From: Pratylenchus scribneri
Taxonomy: Eukaryota > Nematoda > Chromadorea > Rhabditida > Pratylenchidae
Assembly (NCBI GenBank): GCA_030063045.1
Contig: JAQSEB010000059.1
Span: 2,914,001-2,978,000 of the forward strand
Reading direction: 5' to 3'
DNA length: 64,000 nt
Both the position numbers and the translations under genes were made by a program. Positions 46,428 through 57,015 of the stretch are shown here, in pieces (position 1 is the first letter of the stretch; each line of letters opens with the position of its first letter). The notes beneath the pieces are model-generated. The model saw nothing but the letters and a program-made list of their open reading frames with translations. It was not told the DNA's origin and did no database searches.

Positions 46428-48849
46428 ATGCCGGCTTGTTCCAATGAATCTGATCAGCCAAAATTGGCCATATTCAAAGAAAATAAAATTTTTCCTGCTG
46501 ACATTAAAATTTCGTTGCCATCCGAAAACCCTTGGAAATGCGACCAATCACCTTCATCATCATCATCCACCTCATCAACCAATTCATCCTCGATGCCATC
46601 ATCAAATGAGCCAAAAACGGATTGGCGCTCCATTTATTTATGCACTGCGGTCACATTTTGTTGCCAAGTTCAATTCAGCCTTTTTCTCAATTCACAATTC
46701 GCCTTCATGAAAACAGTGAGTCCCCCATAAAAAAACAAGCAAATTTGCTGATAGATTAATTATTTATTTGAACGTAATCCCAAAATCCAAATTACCCACA
46801 AATTTTTATGTTTGGTTTCATTCCTCAAACACAAACATTGCCCTCCCCCACACCCACCCACACTTCTCTCTTTTCCTTATCAAATTCAAAACATCAACAA
46901 ATTTGGTGTTCGTCCATCAATGACCAAAATTGAGAAATTAAAGTGGAAAAATAATCGCGAGATTAGCCGGAAATTTGAAGGGAAAAATGGGAAAAGCACT
47001 GGAAAATAAATTTTAAATGAAATGGATTAAAATTGGCAGCTGGACCCGACTGTGAGCGAAGGATTCTTCGGATTGGTGGTTGGGGGATTTTCGTTTGTGC
47101 AAATGACATTGACACCTTTGGTCGGCATTTGGGCGGATCGAATCGAACAAGTTCGGCTGCCTTTGCTCCTTTGCAATGCATTCACTCTGGTACAGTATTA
47201 TTTGGGGAGAGGGATTACCGTTTGACATTTTCTCATGGAAAAATGAATATTGAAGATTGGCAACATTATTTACTTTTTCGTCGATTGGTTTCCCCTTGCC
47301 TGGATCAAATGGGTTTTCCTTATTGCCAGGCTCGTTTGCGGCATAGGACCAGGTCTGTCCAATCTAATCTCATTCTGCTTTCATATTTCTGCCATTTTTA
47401 GCCCAAAACAGTCTCCTCATTTCCTATGCCACCTCCGCCAGTTTGGACAAAGACAGGGCCAATGCGACGGCATATATCACAGGGGGAATTGCCATTGGAA
47501 TTACAATTGGCCCGGGTAATCCCCAAAATCCATTCAATTTTTAATATTTTTATGCAGCATTCCAATTTCTTTTCACCTATTTGGGCCACCCTGGTGTGCA
47601 TTTATTTGGGGCTGCCTATTTGAATATGTTTACGGCCACTCCAATATTTGCCATCATTATGAATGTTGTCCTCCATTTTATGCTCCAAATGTTCTTTCGT
47701 GAAAGTTTTGTTGGTATTTTGGAGAAGAAAAAGGACAAAAAGGCCGGATTAAAGGTCGAAAAAGATGAAAAAACCAAAAATATTCATTAAATTTTGGATA
47801 GAATGTTGCCAGCGATGCATCCATTCAAAACAAATTGCCGCCCTATGATCGATTGGCGGTGGCTGCTTGTTGCGCAATGAGATTCACCCAATATTTGACA
47901 TTCACAAATTTGGAAACGTATTTATTAAATTGGACAATTCAATCCTAAAATAATATTGAATATCCATAGAATTGGGACTTCATTTTCAATGATGATGTTC
48001 CTTTGGACCTCAACCCAAGTGGTCTTTTATGAATCAATTGCGCACACTGCCCGCGGCATTCTCACACTTTTGGTCTATATTTCCTATATTGTATTCAATT
48101 TGGGAGGAAAGTGAATATTATGAATGGATTAACCAAAATAAATTCATTATTTCGCAGATTGAATGTCCGATTTGTTTGCTTATTGTCCCTTTTTATGCTT
48201 CTTTCCTTCCATTTAATCACATTTTCTTGGCCATTTTTGGGCGAAGATGTTGCCAAATATGGTCATTTATTAACAATCATTCATTCCACTAATTCATTCA
48301 TCAGATTCATCCAATGAATCGATGCCCCAATTGGGTTGTAATCAAAATGGAATGGATTGGTGCGATGGACTCAAAGCAGTTCATGTTTGGGTTTATTATG
48401 TGGCGGTAATTATTATGGCCAAAAATGTTGGTCTTCATCCAATTTAGATTGTTTTGGGATTGGGCCTTGCCTTCCCCAACATCAATGTTACAATGAATAC
48501 ACTGTTTTCGAGGATGATTGGGCCCAGGATGCAATCAAAGGAGCAAGGATTATTGGAATTATTCGGTGGAATGGGCCGAATGCTGGGACCATCACTTTTG
48601 GGGTGGATACAATTAATGTAATTGAGTCATGAAAATTATTTTTAAAATAGTTATTTGTACACCGGATATGGGCCGAGGGCAATTTGGATTTTGGAATCGG
48701 CGGAAATTGGGCTGATGATTTTATTTTGGCTAATTTGTTGGAATCGATTGGTGCCATTGAAAATACCAAAGGAAGTTGAGGGACCAAAAGTGGAACAAAA
48801 AATGGAACAAATTAGCAGACTTTCATTTGCCGGAAATTTGCCTCGATAA
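46428..48849 (+). CDS. MFSD8/CLN7-like lysosomal membrane transporter
   Basis: A major-facilitator protein of lysosomes; the human homologue acts as a chloride channel and is mutated in CLN7 disease. The N-terminal cytosolic part (MPACSNESDQPKLAIFKENK) is Ser-rich and ends DWRSIYLCTAVTFCCQVQFS, the first span. Conserved blocks follow: GFFGLVVGGFSFVQMTLTPL, VGIWADRIEQVRLPLLLCNA (the MFS loop 2-3 motif), then YATSASLDKDRANATAYITG, GIAIGITIGPAFQFLFTYLG and PGVHLFGAAYLNMFTATPIF. The second half holds GMDWCDGLKAVHVWVYYVAV, GLAFPNINVTMNTLFSRMIG and RMLGPSLLGVLYTGYGPRAI with the last span. Ends LSFAGNLPR. About ten exons; a few edges near 47200-47400 and 48050-48310 are approximate. Confidence 0.82.
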
Positions 48850-48881
48850 ATTCAAAAATAATATGAATGAATAATTTAAAT

Positions 48882-50424
48882 TTATGTGTATGGCGGCCTT
48901 TTTTTGAATATTTGAAGGACATTGACCAGAAAAAACATTAAAATTGCACCGGAAAATGAGCCAATCTAAAAAGGGAAAATAATAAGGGAATAAAATGGCC
49001 AAATAGTAAACAAAATAACCTGCATAAATATTCCACAAAGGCGCAAATATCGTTCACTTTGGGCAAAATTTTCCTGACGAATTAGGAAAGTGAGATTAGT
49101 GCGCAAAAATGAGCAAAGAAATGAAGCCAAAATGGAAATGGAAATCTTAATAGGAAATATTATGAATTTGGGGGGAATATGCCCTACGGCAATAAAACTG
49201 CCAATTTGTGGATTTGTTTGCCGAAATATTGGATCCGGACTTTGGAGGGCCAATGCAAAAATGCAAAGTGAAGTGAGAAAACAAATGAATATTAATGGAA
49301 GGAGAATGGCCAAACGACGAGGATGGACAATGAGGGCGAATAAATTGGCAAAAGTATGGGCCAAATTGGAGAAAGTGAGGGCCAAATGATAGGTCAACTG
49401 TGGGAATGAATGGAATTGAATGAAAAGATTAATAAATATTACCAAAGAATATGGGAGGGTGGCAAAACTTTGAACACTTGGCAACAAATTATTCATCAAT
49501 GCGCTGATTAGGCCAATGCTGGAAGCGAGAAAAATAAAACGCCATTTGGGGACATTATTTTGGCCACTATTTCCCCTTTGAATGCCTAAATTGGCTTTTC
49601 CAATTTTGACCTTAAAATGAGAATAAAAAGAGGGAATTTAATTTTGTTTTGTTGACCAATTTAGTGAATCGAAAATGCAAAAGGGCGAATGCAAATGTGG
49701 CCAAACACATCCAAAAAAACAGACCAAAATTAAATATTTGAACAGAAAAATGAGGAGGCAAGAAAATAGGCAAAGTTTGATTTCCCTTTGGGCATTCAAA
49801 ATCGCCAACACCTTCAAAAAAAAAAATCAAAAATAAATTGGCATTTTACCTTGAGCCAATTTGAGGAAACTGGGAATGGAGGCACTGAAACTCATTCCAA
49901 TGAAATAAATTGGCAAATAGTTGGCAGGAAATTGGGCCAAATATGGCAAAAAAACAACATTTGAAAGGGCACTGCCCAAAGCCATCAAAAAAGTGAGCCC
50001 AATCAAAGGAATGGAACGATGGGCACCGAAAAGCCAAAATGTTTGGTGCCAACAAAAAGAAAGGAGGAGAATGGCCAAAGATGAGGTGGAAAGAATGCCA
50101 AAAATGAGGGTGGCATTTAACAAGGAATTGGCAAAGGTAGGGAATTTAGAGAACAAAAATGCATACAAAAATGGGGAAATGGAGGCAATCTGCAGAGATG
50201 GAAGGGGGAATTGGAATAAAATAATGAATTAATGAAGGTGAGTGAGGGAGGAATACCTCAATGAAAGTGGCCAACCAATTTGGGAGATGCCAACTTTCGG
50301 GCAATTCCATTGCATAAATTGATAATTCCATCCAAATGCCATTTATGCAAAGCCAAGTGCTGGAGCCGAAAAAAATCAAGAGAATGGAAACAACAAAATT
50401 GGATGGTCGTCCGGCGATTTTCAT
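48882..50424 (-). CDS. SLC52-type riboflavin transporter
   Basis: A plasma-membrane riboflavin (vitamin B2) transporter (rft genes in C. elegans). Starts MKIAGRPSNFVVSILLIFFG at 50424, then SSTWLCINGIWMELSIYAME and LPESWHLPNWLATFIEIASI, which match the SLC52 signature (GxGxWVAINGLWVELP, LPEGWxLPSYL). Further blocks are GLTFLMALGSALSNVVFLPY, FIGMSFSASIPSFLKLAQG, ECPKGNQTLPIFLPPHFSVQ, LMNNLLPSVQSFATLPYSL and QENFAQSERYLRLCGIFMQI. The last exon gives GSFSGAILMFFLVNVLQIFK and ends PPYT at 48882. Eleven or so spans are expected and the hydrophobic profile fits. Its 3' end faces MFSD8's, with only 32 bp between stops. Confidence 0.85.
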
Positions 50425-50866
50425 TTTTTGGAATGGGAGGAAATGAGGAATAAATTTGTTTCAAAGGGAATTATAGTAAAGAATCAATTCATATGCTAAA
50501 CATTGGCCACACCTTTATTAAAATGAAACAAAAATTGTATTGATTAAGTATAGGGACATAATGGATGAAAGTACGGTCTTAAATATTATAAAAACAATTC
50601 ATCAAATTTGTTTATTTCTTTTTTGATATATGTAATTTGCCCCATCATAAAACATAATCCAATCCAAATCCATTCATTCATTCATTCAATTCAATTCATT
50701 GCTTTTTCTCATTCATTCATTCACAATAATTTTGCGCAATATGTAAAAAAGCTAGCTATTCATCTGGTGATTGGGCAAAGGAAATTGTGAATAATTTGTA
50801 CAATAAAAATGCACAAAAAATATTTCATTTTCATTCATTCCATTGCATTTCTTTCATAACGAAAAA
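50425..50866. other. Divergent intergenic region with ATTC simple repeats
   Basis: It separates the riboflavin transporter (minus) from the first of a run of small secreted-protein genes (plus). ATTC tandem units occur at 50670-50725. No gene is supported. Confidence 0.45.
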
Positions 50867-51474
50867 ATGGTGGAATATTCCCTAATCCCAATTCTTTTTC
50901 TTCTTTCATTTGCCATTTCCTTTTGCTTTTCGGCACCCTTGGAAGGGACAAATTCACCGAAAATTGCAAATTTAGAAGAACCATCTCAACAAGGTGGCAA
51001 TTTGAAGGAAGAATATTTCATTAACCAATTACCTAAAAAGGTGTTTTTCCCTCCAATCGGCCAATATTACCGCCCTTTGCTCAAAATGGATTTGGCCAAC
51101 CAAATTGGATGGCTCCAGCCCCATTTGGCCAACAACAATTCCCTCAGCAGGGATCATTTTCATTTCCCTCATCCCCCTCCCAAATTCCCTCATCAATTCC
51201 CAGTCCAAATTTTGGCTCGCAATTTGTCCAATTCATTTGCTATTCTCCCCAACAATTTGCACAAAATGGACAATTTCCCATCCAACAACAACAACAGGTA
51301 TATTATTTTAATTAAAAATAATAATTATTATTTTATCCTTTTTAGGCCATTCCAAATGGACAATTCAATTCGGGATCTTTCCCTGGGATTGGAGGGAATT
51401 ATCAGCAATTAATGTCGCCATCCCCCTTTATTTGCTACCAAACGCAATTATCCTCTTTTGTCAATGGAAAATGA
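50867..51474 (+). CDS. Small secreted Gln/Pro-rich protein, unknown function
   Basis: The ATG at 50867 opens a signal peptide (MVEYSLIPILFLLSFAISFC). After GTNSPKIANLEEPSQQG a 47-bp intron (from about 50992, GTGGCA donor to AAAAAG acceptor) switches frame into a Gln/Pro/Ser/Phe-rich chain: PILPPFAQNGFGQPNWMAPA, PFGQQQFPQQGSFSFPSSPS, FICYSPQQFAQNGQFPIQQQ. A second intron leads to AIPNGQFNSGSFPGIGGNYQ and the end SSFVNGK at 51474. I chose the spliced frame because its composition is uniform before and after the second intron; reading through the first intron gives a different open frame of similar length. Only a few cysteines follow the signal. No family is recognised. Low-complexity Q/P content suggests a structural or cuticle/mucin-like role, which is inference. 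Confidence 0.55.
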
Positions 51475-51669
51475 ACAAATTTTGCCAATAAATTTATTCA
51501 TTTGTATTGAGTATTGACATAAATATAAAATTGGGGGAGGAATGGATTAATAACAATGTGGTGTTACTCAAAATATAAATTTGTTGTATATCACAAAAAA
51601 ATGTAAAAATGAAAAGAGAAATTAGTTGATATTTGATTTAATGAAAGAAGGCATACTGTATCTGAAAAT

Positions 51670-52115
51670 TCTGATTTTGTTTTCCGGTTGTTCCGGAAAG
51701 TTTTAATTCTGATTTTGTTTTCCGGTTGTTCCGGAAAGTTTTAATTCTGATTTTGTTTTCCGGTTGTTCCGGAAAGTTTTAATTCTGATTTTGTTTTCCG
51801 GTTGTTCCGGAAAGTTTTAATTCTGATTTTGTTTTATTTTTCGGTTGTTCCGGAAAGTTTTAATTCTGATTTTGTTTTCCGGTTGTTCCGGAAAGTTTTA
51901 ATTCTGATTTTGTTTTCCGGTTGTTCCGGAAAGTTTTAATTCTGATTTTATTTTCCGGTTGTTCCGGAAAGTTTTAATTCTGATTTTGTTTTCCGGTTGT
52001 TCCGGAAAGTTTTAATTCTGATTTTGTTTTCCGGTTGTTCCGGAATTTGTTTATTTCTTTCCGGAAAGTTTTAATTCTGATTTTGTTTATTTCTTTCCGG
52101 AAAATTTTAATTTTT
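51670..52115. repeat. 38-bp minisatellite with an internal hairpin, about 11 copies
   Basis: The unit TCTGATTTTGTTTTCCGGTT plus GTTCCGGAAAGTTTTAAT repeats with little change. Each copy contains TCCGGTTGTTCCGGA, a short stem with a loop. The last copies shorten to TTTGTTTATTTCTTTCCGG variants. It lies between two secreted-protein genes. Confidence 0.92.
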
Positions 52116-52686
52116 ATAGGCATATAAAAATTGATGAAGATTATTTTGAATGTGGATATTTTCCATTTCCCAATTAAAAATGAATGCATTTTATTCTTTA
52201 CGCATTTTTGGGTTTATTTACAAAAGGGGATTTGAGTGAGAATTTGGAAGAATTATTTTGCCAATGAAATATAATAAAAAGAACAATCCGTTTCCTTGCT
52301 CCTTTTCGTCAAGTTTGCCGATTGTTTCAACCAATATAAAAAATGTTCCTAAAATTAGCTTGTTTTTGATTAATTGCTGGCCATCATTTGCCGTTCCTCC
52401 TTTCTTCCAAACTTCACCATTTCCGTTTTATTTCACGAGGGAGGATGGAAATGGAATGGTGGCAACTGCTTTTCACCACACACACACACCTCCACATGAT
52501 TGTTTTCTGTTCATTCCGGCAACATTTGTTGCCCATCATTTTTGGTCCATTCACCACATTGGTTCTTCTATTTATTCCCACAATTTGGTAGCATTTCTTC
52601 AACACATTTTAAGCATTTTTAAATAATTTTATCCTTCTTCCTTAAATTAAAATTATTTAGCAAATTCAGTGGAAATTAATTTATAA
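52116..52686. other. Intergenic stretch without a supported gene
   Basis: An open frame near 52258-52626 (plus) encodes a phenylalanine/histidine-rich chain without a signal peptide or splice support. A CACACACACAC run occurs near 52478. I consider it non-coding promoter DNA for the next gene. Confidence 0.45.
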
Positions 52687-53090
52687 ATGGGTCGACAATC
52701 ATTCTTGCTTTTTGCCTTCCTCTTCAGTTTGCTTTTAGTTGGAATTTATGCCCAAGGCGTTTGCGTTCATCAAGGAAAACAATACAGAAATGGCGATGAA
52801 TGGGTGAGGAAAGGGAATTAATTTGCATAAATTCAATTAAATTGAACATTTTTTAGACCTTTCGTTCCTTCATAATGCGCTGCGATGTTTATCACAATTA
52901 TTGGCAAACGAAGGTAATAAAATTTATATTAAATCCCTTCTCTTCTCAATTCCCCCTATTTTCAAAGGTGGTTGCTTGTCTTTCATTGATGGGCCAAAGA
53001 ATTCCGGTGGGCGGACAAGTCCAGGATCGACATGGCGTTTGGAAATGTATTCAAGACCCATCTGGAAGCACTCGATTGGTTCAAGAATGA
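52687..53090 (+). CDS. Secreted MIG-18-like FN1-type domain protein
   Basis: A small secreted protein of the nematode family related to MIG-18 (abnormal cell migration 18-like fibronectin-type-I domain). The signal peptide is MGRQSFLLFAFLFSLLLVGI, cut near YAQG. The domain: CVHQGKQYRNGDEW, then after a 50-bp intron TFRSFIMRCDVYHNYWQTK, then VVACLSLMGQRIPVGGQVQD and GVWKCIQDPSGS. The pattern C-x-G-x-x-Y-x-x-G-x-x-W ... C ... W ... aC ... IPxGG ... W-x-C is the family's. Four cysteines make two disulphides. Ends TRLVQE at 53090. The family name is from memory of the motif; function in this species is unknown, but extracellular-matrix binding is likely. Confidence 0.8.
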
Positions 53091-53647
53091 ATGAGAAAAT
53101 AAAACAACAAAATTAATCATCTTTTAATGACAATAATAAATAATAAATATAAATTTCTTTTTTTATTGGAAATTTGCTTCAAATTTAAAATTTGTATACA
53201 TTAATAATTGTGATTATTTTTAGTATATCTATTTTAGGAATTTTAGAAGAAATAATTTATGGAGGAATAATTAGGATTTTGCTAACAATCGATAATTATA
53301 TTACGGTATATTTTATTTAAGTACGTGTTTTTATTTAATTTTCATATATGAAATTTCCATTAAAAAATAAAAATTAAAATATTTTTTTTATTCATTTTTT
53401 GTTAATTTGTTATTAATGAATATGAATGAATGCTATAAGAAGAGAAGTATTTGCATTTGCATTTCATTGTTTGGCAAGTTTTTAAGAGTGGTTTAAAAAT
53501 TTAAACCCTTTATACTTTAGTTTGCCCAAACTTTTCGCAAAAAATGAAAAGAATCAAAAATGTCCAATTTTTTATATAATTCATTTCCCCTATAAATTTA
53601 TTATTATTAAATTTAGATTATTATAAATTTACAAAAATTGATTGGAA
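53091..53647. other. AT-rich intergenic stretch
   Basis: About 550 bp, very AT-rich, without supported genes. It probably carries a 3' UTR and the promoter of the following gene. Confidence 0.5.
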
Positions 53648-54774
53648 ATGAAAATAACTGAAATTTTTGATGATGATGCTGTTGATGATTTACCATCGAC
53701 CAAGCCCAACACGTCAACGTCAACAAACAATAAACCTCCACCTCCATCTAGATCTCGATGGTCTATTTTCTTTTATAAAATTTTTAAATAAAATAAAAAT
53801 TTTAGTTCATCTCGCATTCGTCGCCGCAATGGAACAATGCTATTAGGACGCCATCGATCTGCAAATTCCAGCCTAAAATGCTATGAGAAGGATTGTTGTT
53901 CAAGCGATGAAAAGAAGACACCAAAGAATGGAAAAAAACGCCAAAGTTCGAATTCAATTAAACAATCAAATGGAAAGAAGCATAAAGTGGATTTAACCAA
54001 TTTGGATGATGATAATATGAGCAATGGCACAAATGAAACAAATTTGACTGTTTCCGCAAAGTCATCAATGAAGACCAAGAATAATACCGGTAATTTAATT
54101 AAATTTAATTAATTTAAAAAGTTCAAATTAAATTTATTTTTAGCAAAAGGAACATCGGGTACAAAACAATTGCAAAATCGTCGATCAAATGCAATGGGCG
54201 AGGGAACCAGCAAAGGGACTAAAAATGATTTGGGGTTAGCCATATTTCCATTGGTGGAGAACGAAGATGGAAAAAGTGGGCTCATCAATTACATTGCAAA
54301 TTTGGTGGAATTCAAATGGAACAATTTAAAGGTTTATTTTGTTTAAAGAACAATTTAAAATGAATATTAAATTTGCCAGAGAATGGATTTTATTGATAAG
54401 AACTTTCCGAACTTTCGGGCAGCCAATCCTGAATTGAGCATCAAATTATTTGTGCTGATGTTCCTGAATATTTGCGCCGAAATCGGAGGAAATGAGGAAA
54501 AGAAAGAAGAATGCACAAAATTGATGGAAATGGGCAAAAAGGTGAAGGAATTATTGGCAGAAGTCGGCGAAAATATGGAGGAAGCAAAATTTCGAAAATT
54601 GAGTCGCGAAACCGAGGTTGAATAATTTTGTTCTAATTTTAATCTCCTTTTTTATTTTAGCGGGCACTTTCTCTTATTTTTTCCAACTCTATTGAAGAAT
54701 TGAACGACCATCCCTTTCGCCGAAATCGTCGACAATTGGCTGAAACAGTCAAAAATGCATTGAAGGCAATTTGA
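53648..54774 (+). CDS. Unknown, probably nuclear, protein with a helical C-terminal domain
   Basis: Five exons. The N-terminal half is acidic then highly basic and Ser/Asn-rich: MKITEIFDDDAVDDLPSTKP, SSRIRRRNGTMLLGRHRSAN, KKTPKNGKKRQSSNSIKQSN, NRRSNAMGEGTSKGTKNDLG, with several nuclear-localisation-like clusters. The C-terminal half is a compact helical region: LAIFPLVENEDGKSGLINYI, ANLVEFKWNNLKRMDFIDKN, FPNFRAANPELSIKLFVLMF, GKKVKELLAEVGENMEEAKF. It ends RRNRRQLAETVKNALKAI at 54774. I do not recognise a family. Order and charge (disordered basic tail plus helical bundle) suggest a chromatin or RNA-associated protein, which is inference. It interrupts a run of secreted-protein genes, but itself has no signal peptide. 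Confidence 0.6.
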
Positions 54775-55395
54775 TGAGAATGAATTGAGAACAGGCCAAA
54801 ACCATTATTGACAAAAACAATCCAAATGTCATATATTTATTTTATTAAATCAATTCAATACATTTTTGTTGTTCATTTCGGGATCGGAGTCGCAGTATGA
54901 CTCCCTTATTCTCCCCCATCCTTTCAATGACCAAATTAAATCCCAGCAAGTAAATGTTGATTTTTATTTATTTTTTGATGGCTTTGACTTAACTTATTGA
55001 TTGTTTTCTCTTATCTTCAATGAAAATTTGTTTTGGAATGATTAAATATTTAAAAGGGATATTTTAAAAGAATTTGCATGTCTAAAATTGTTCGGAATAT
55101 TTTGTTGAACCAATTTTTGGTTTTTTTTTATTTATTTGAACTTTTTAAATTGCGTGGGTGGTTCGCGGTTCATCAATCCCATTGGTTAAAAATGGAAATC
55201 CTTGTTTTCCCATTGAAATCATATCAATTCAATTGAATGAAAATAAAATTATTAATATTAGTGAATGCAAAATGCAAATCCTCATTCTTTTTTCTAACCA
55301 AATCCAGAGGCTGGCTCCATCCTCATTCTTCAATCCAAATGTAAACTAAATTTAAACGGGTGCAGACAAACAAATTCATTCCCTCCTTCAAAATA
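54775..55395. other. Intergenic stretch
   Basis: About 620 bp without supported genes. Short frames lack signatures. It probably includes the promoter of the next secreted protein. Confidence 0.45.
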
Positions 55396-55672
55396 ATGAA
55401 TTTTATCCGTCTTTTTTGCATTTTCTTTTTTTCAATTTTGGCATCGCACGAATCGGCTCCTGTCCAAACAAATTCAACGACTAATGGTGTTGATGGCACA
55501 AATGGTTTTAAAAGAGAGGCCGATCGCCCTTCAAATTACTTTATTTTTAGGTGGCATTGTCGATTCAATGAAGGGAGAAGTCGTTTATATTGTTCAGAAT
55601 TTGGATAATTTTGTCAGAAGAATTAATGATAATTTCAATAATTTCCCACATAAAATGCCCAAATTGGTTTAA
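55396..55672 (+). CDS. Small secreted protein (about 76 residues), unknown
   Basis: The ATG at 55396 begins a signal peptide (MNFIRLFCIFFFSILASHES). The mature start is Thr/Asn-rich (APVQTNSTTNGVDGTNG). A 49-bp intron (donor AATG|GTTTTA, acceptor TTTTTAG) then joins to GIVDSMKGEVVYIVQNLDNF and VRRINDNFNNFPHKMPKLV, an amphipathic helix-like end. Without splicing the first frame would end at 55608 after a Cys-containing tail. I prefer the spliced form because the acceptor is strong and the downstream frame is amphipathic. No family is recognised. The mature chain is only about 55 residues and has no cysteine, so it may be a secreted peptide or amphipathic effector. Confidence 0.5.
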
Positions 55673-55933
55673 ACTTTAAAATGAAGTCTGCTGCTCTTGT
55701 AAAGGAAATTTTCAAATGAATAAAGCTAAATAAATACAAAGTTCAACAAAAATTTTACCAAAAAAATCCCGAATGAAGTTTAAAGTAAAGTCATGGGATA
55801 GACGATGCCACATTTGGCGAACACAATCATCTGCTGTACAAATTTTTATTGGTAACTTCCCAATATAAATCCTTTTCCAAAAGTTACGAGCTTTTAATTA
55901 AAATTCTTCCATTTAAAATCCATAAAAGAGAAT

Positions 55934-56191
55934 ATGAAATATTTTTTAATCCTTTTAATATTTTACATTTTTACGGCATTCTGCGTTAGTCAACAATCGG
56001 CGGAAAGTCAAGAAAATAATCTAATTGAAGAGGATGAAGGGCCCGAAGTAGAGGTGTTCGAGTTTATGCCGGATGGAGGAGAACGCAGAAAACGTATTGC
56101 AGCGCCAATTTCACCACAACGAAAAAAGAGAGTGGCTGCCCCAATTGAAGATGAACGGAAAAAGCGAATTGCCGTCCCAGCAGATAGTTGA
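55934..56191 (+). CDS. Candidate neuropeptide-like precursor with repeated tetrabasic sites
   Basis: A single-exon frame of 85 residues. Signal peptide MKYFLILLIFYIFTAFCVSQ, then an acidic spacer (ESQENNLIEEDEGPEVEVFE), then three basic sites each followed by a similar short peptide: GGERRKR-IAAPISPQ, RKKR-VAAPIEDE, RKKR-IAVPADS, and a stop. This is the arrangement of a prohormone cut by furin/kex2-type convertases, releasing peptides with consensus (I/V)A(A/V)P. No amidation glycine precedes the basic sites, so the products would have free C-termini. No known family is recognised. A downstream frame (to 56282) could be reached by an intron at CAG/ATAG but is unsupported. Confidence 0.65.
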   Translation: MKYFLILLIFYIFTAFCVSQQSAESQENNLIEEDEGPEVEVFEFMPDGGERRKRIAAPISPQRKKRVAAPIEDERKKRIAVPADS

Positions 56192-56428
56192 AGCTTCAAT
56201 CAATGATGATTTGATTTTAATTAATGATGAAAATGAAACAATTATATCAACAAATTCGAACATTTCCATTCCAATAAATTAATTTTTTGTAATTCTGATT
56301 TACATAACTGAATAAATGTTGATGTTGAATTTGAGGCTAGGATGAAAATTTTCACGCTTGGATTTGAGTTGATAATAATACCACTGATACCTCTGTCTGC
56401 TTGCTAGCTATCCCCATTCCCCCTCCGC

Positions 56429-57015
56429 GGCAATCCTAAAGAATCTGGCCCCCAAATTTTTTTGCATTTTCTATGGTAAAAAATGATGCAGAATTCATAT
56501 ATGACATCCTTTTCCTCATATCTTGCCATCTTGGTAAGATAATACCGACTTTTTACCAAGAAAAAGCAAAGGGGGGACCAAGGGCATTTTTGGTCAAAAT
56601 TTTTATATGGCAATATAATAGCTCAATCAACGCAGTTCGATGAGAGGAATCGAATGGTACCACTTTTATAGGGTAATATTTAATTATTGGCAAGTTATGA
56701 CCAAAAGAAATATTTGTCTTGGTAAGGTATTTAGACCTCTAACTTGCCAATAATTAAATATTACCCTATAAAAGTGCCACCATTCAATTCCTCTCATCGA
56801 GCTGCGTTGATTGAGCTATATATTGGCCATATAAAAATTTTGACCAAAAATGCCCTTGGTCCCCCCCCCCCCCTTTACTTTTTTCTTGATAAAAGTTGGC
56901 ATTATCTTACCAAGATGGCAAGATATGAGGAAAAGGATGTCATATATGAATTCTGCATCATTTTTTACCATAGAAAATGCAAAAAAATTTGGGGGCCAGA
57001 TTCTTTAGGATTGCC
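56429..57015. mobile_element. Long foldback (inverted-repeat) element
   Basis: The left arm (56429-56698) and right arm (56740-57015) are near-perfect complements around a 41-bp loop. For example GGCAATCCTAAAGAATCTGG at the left is mirrored as CCAGATTCTTTAGGATTGCC at the right, and GGGTAATATTTAATTATTGG near the centre is mirrored as CCAATAATTAAATATTACCC. Differences are few: a G run on one side against a C run on the other, and small changes. It encodes nothing. A transcript through it would form a hairpin of about 270 bp. No target duplication was found at the edges. Confidence 0.88.

Noticed and set aside
52258..52626. 122-residue plus-strand frame rich in Phe/His
   Set aside because: No signal peptide, no splice support and low-complexity CACACA content. 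Likely promoter DNA.
56073..56282. Alternative frame overlapping the peptide precursor
   Set aside because: It has no signal peptide. It would need an unsupported intron and would destroy the repeated basic-site pattern.
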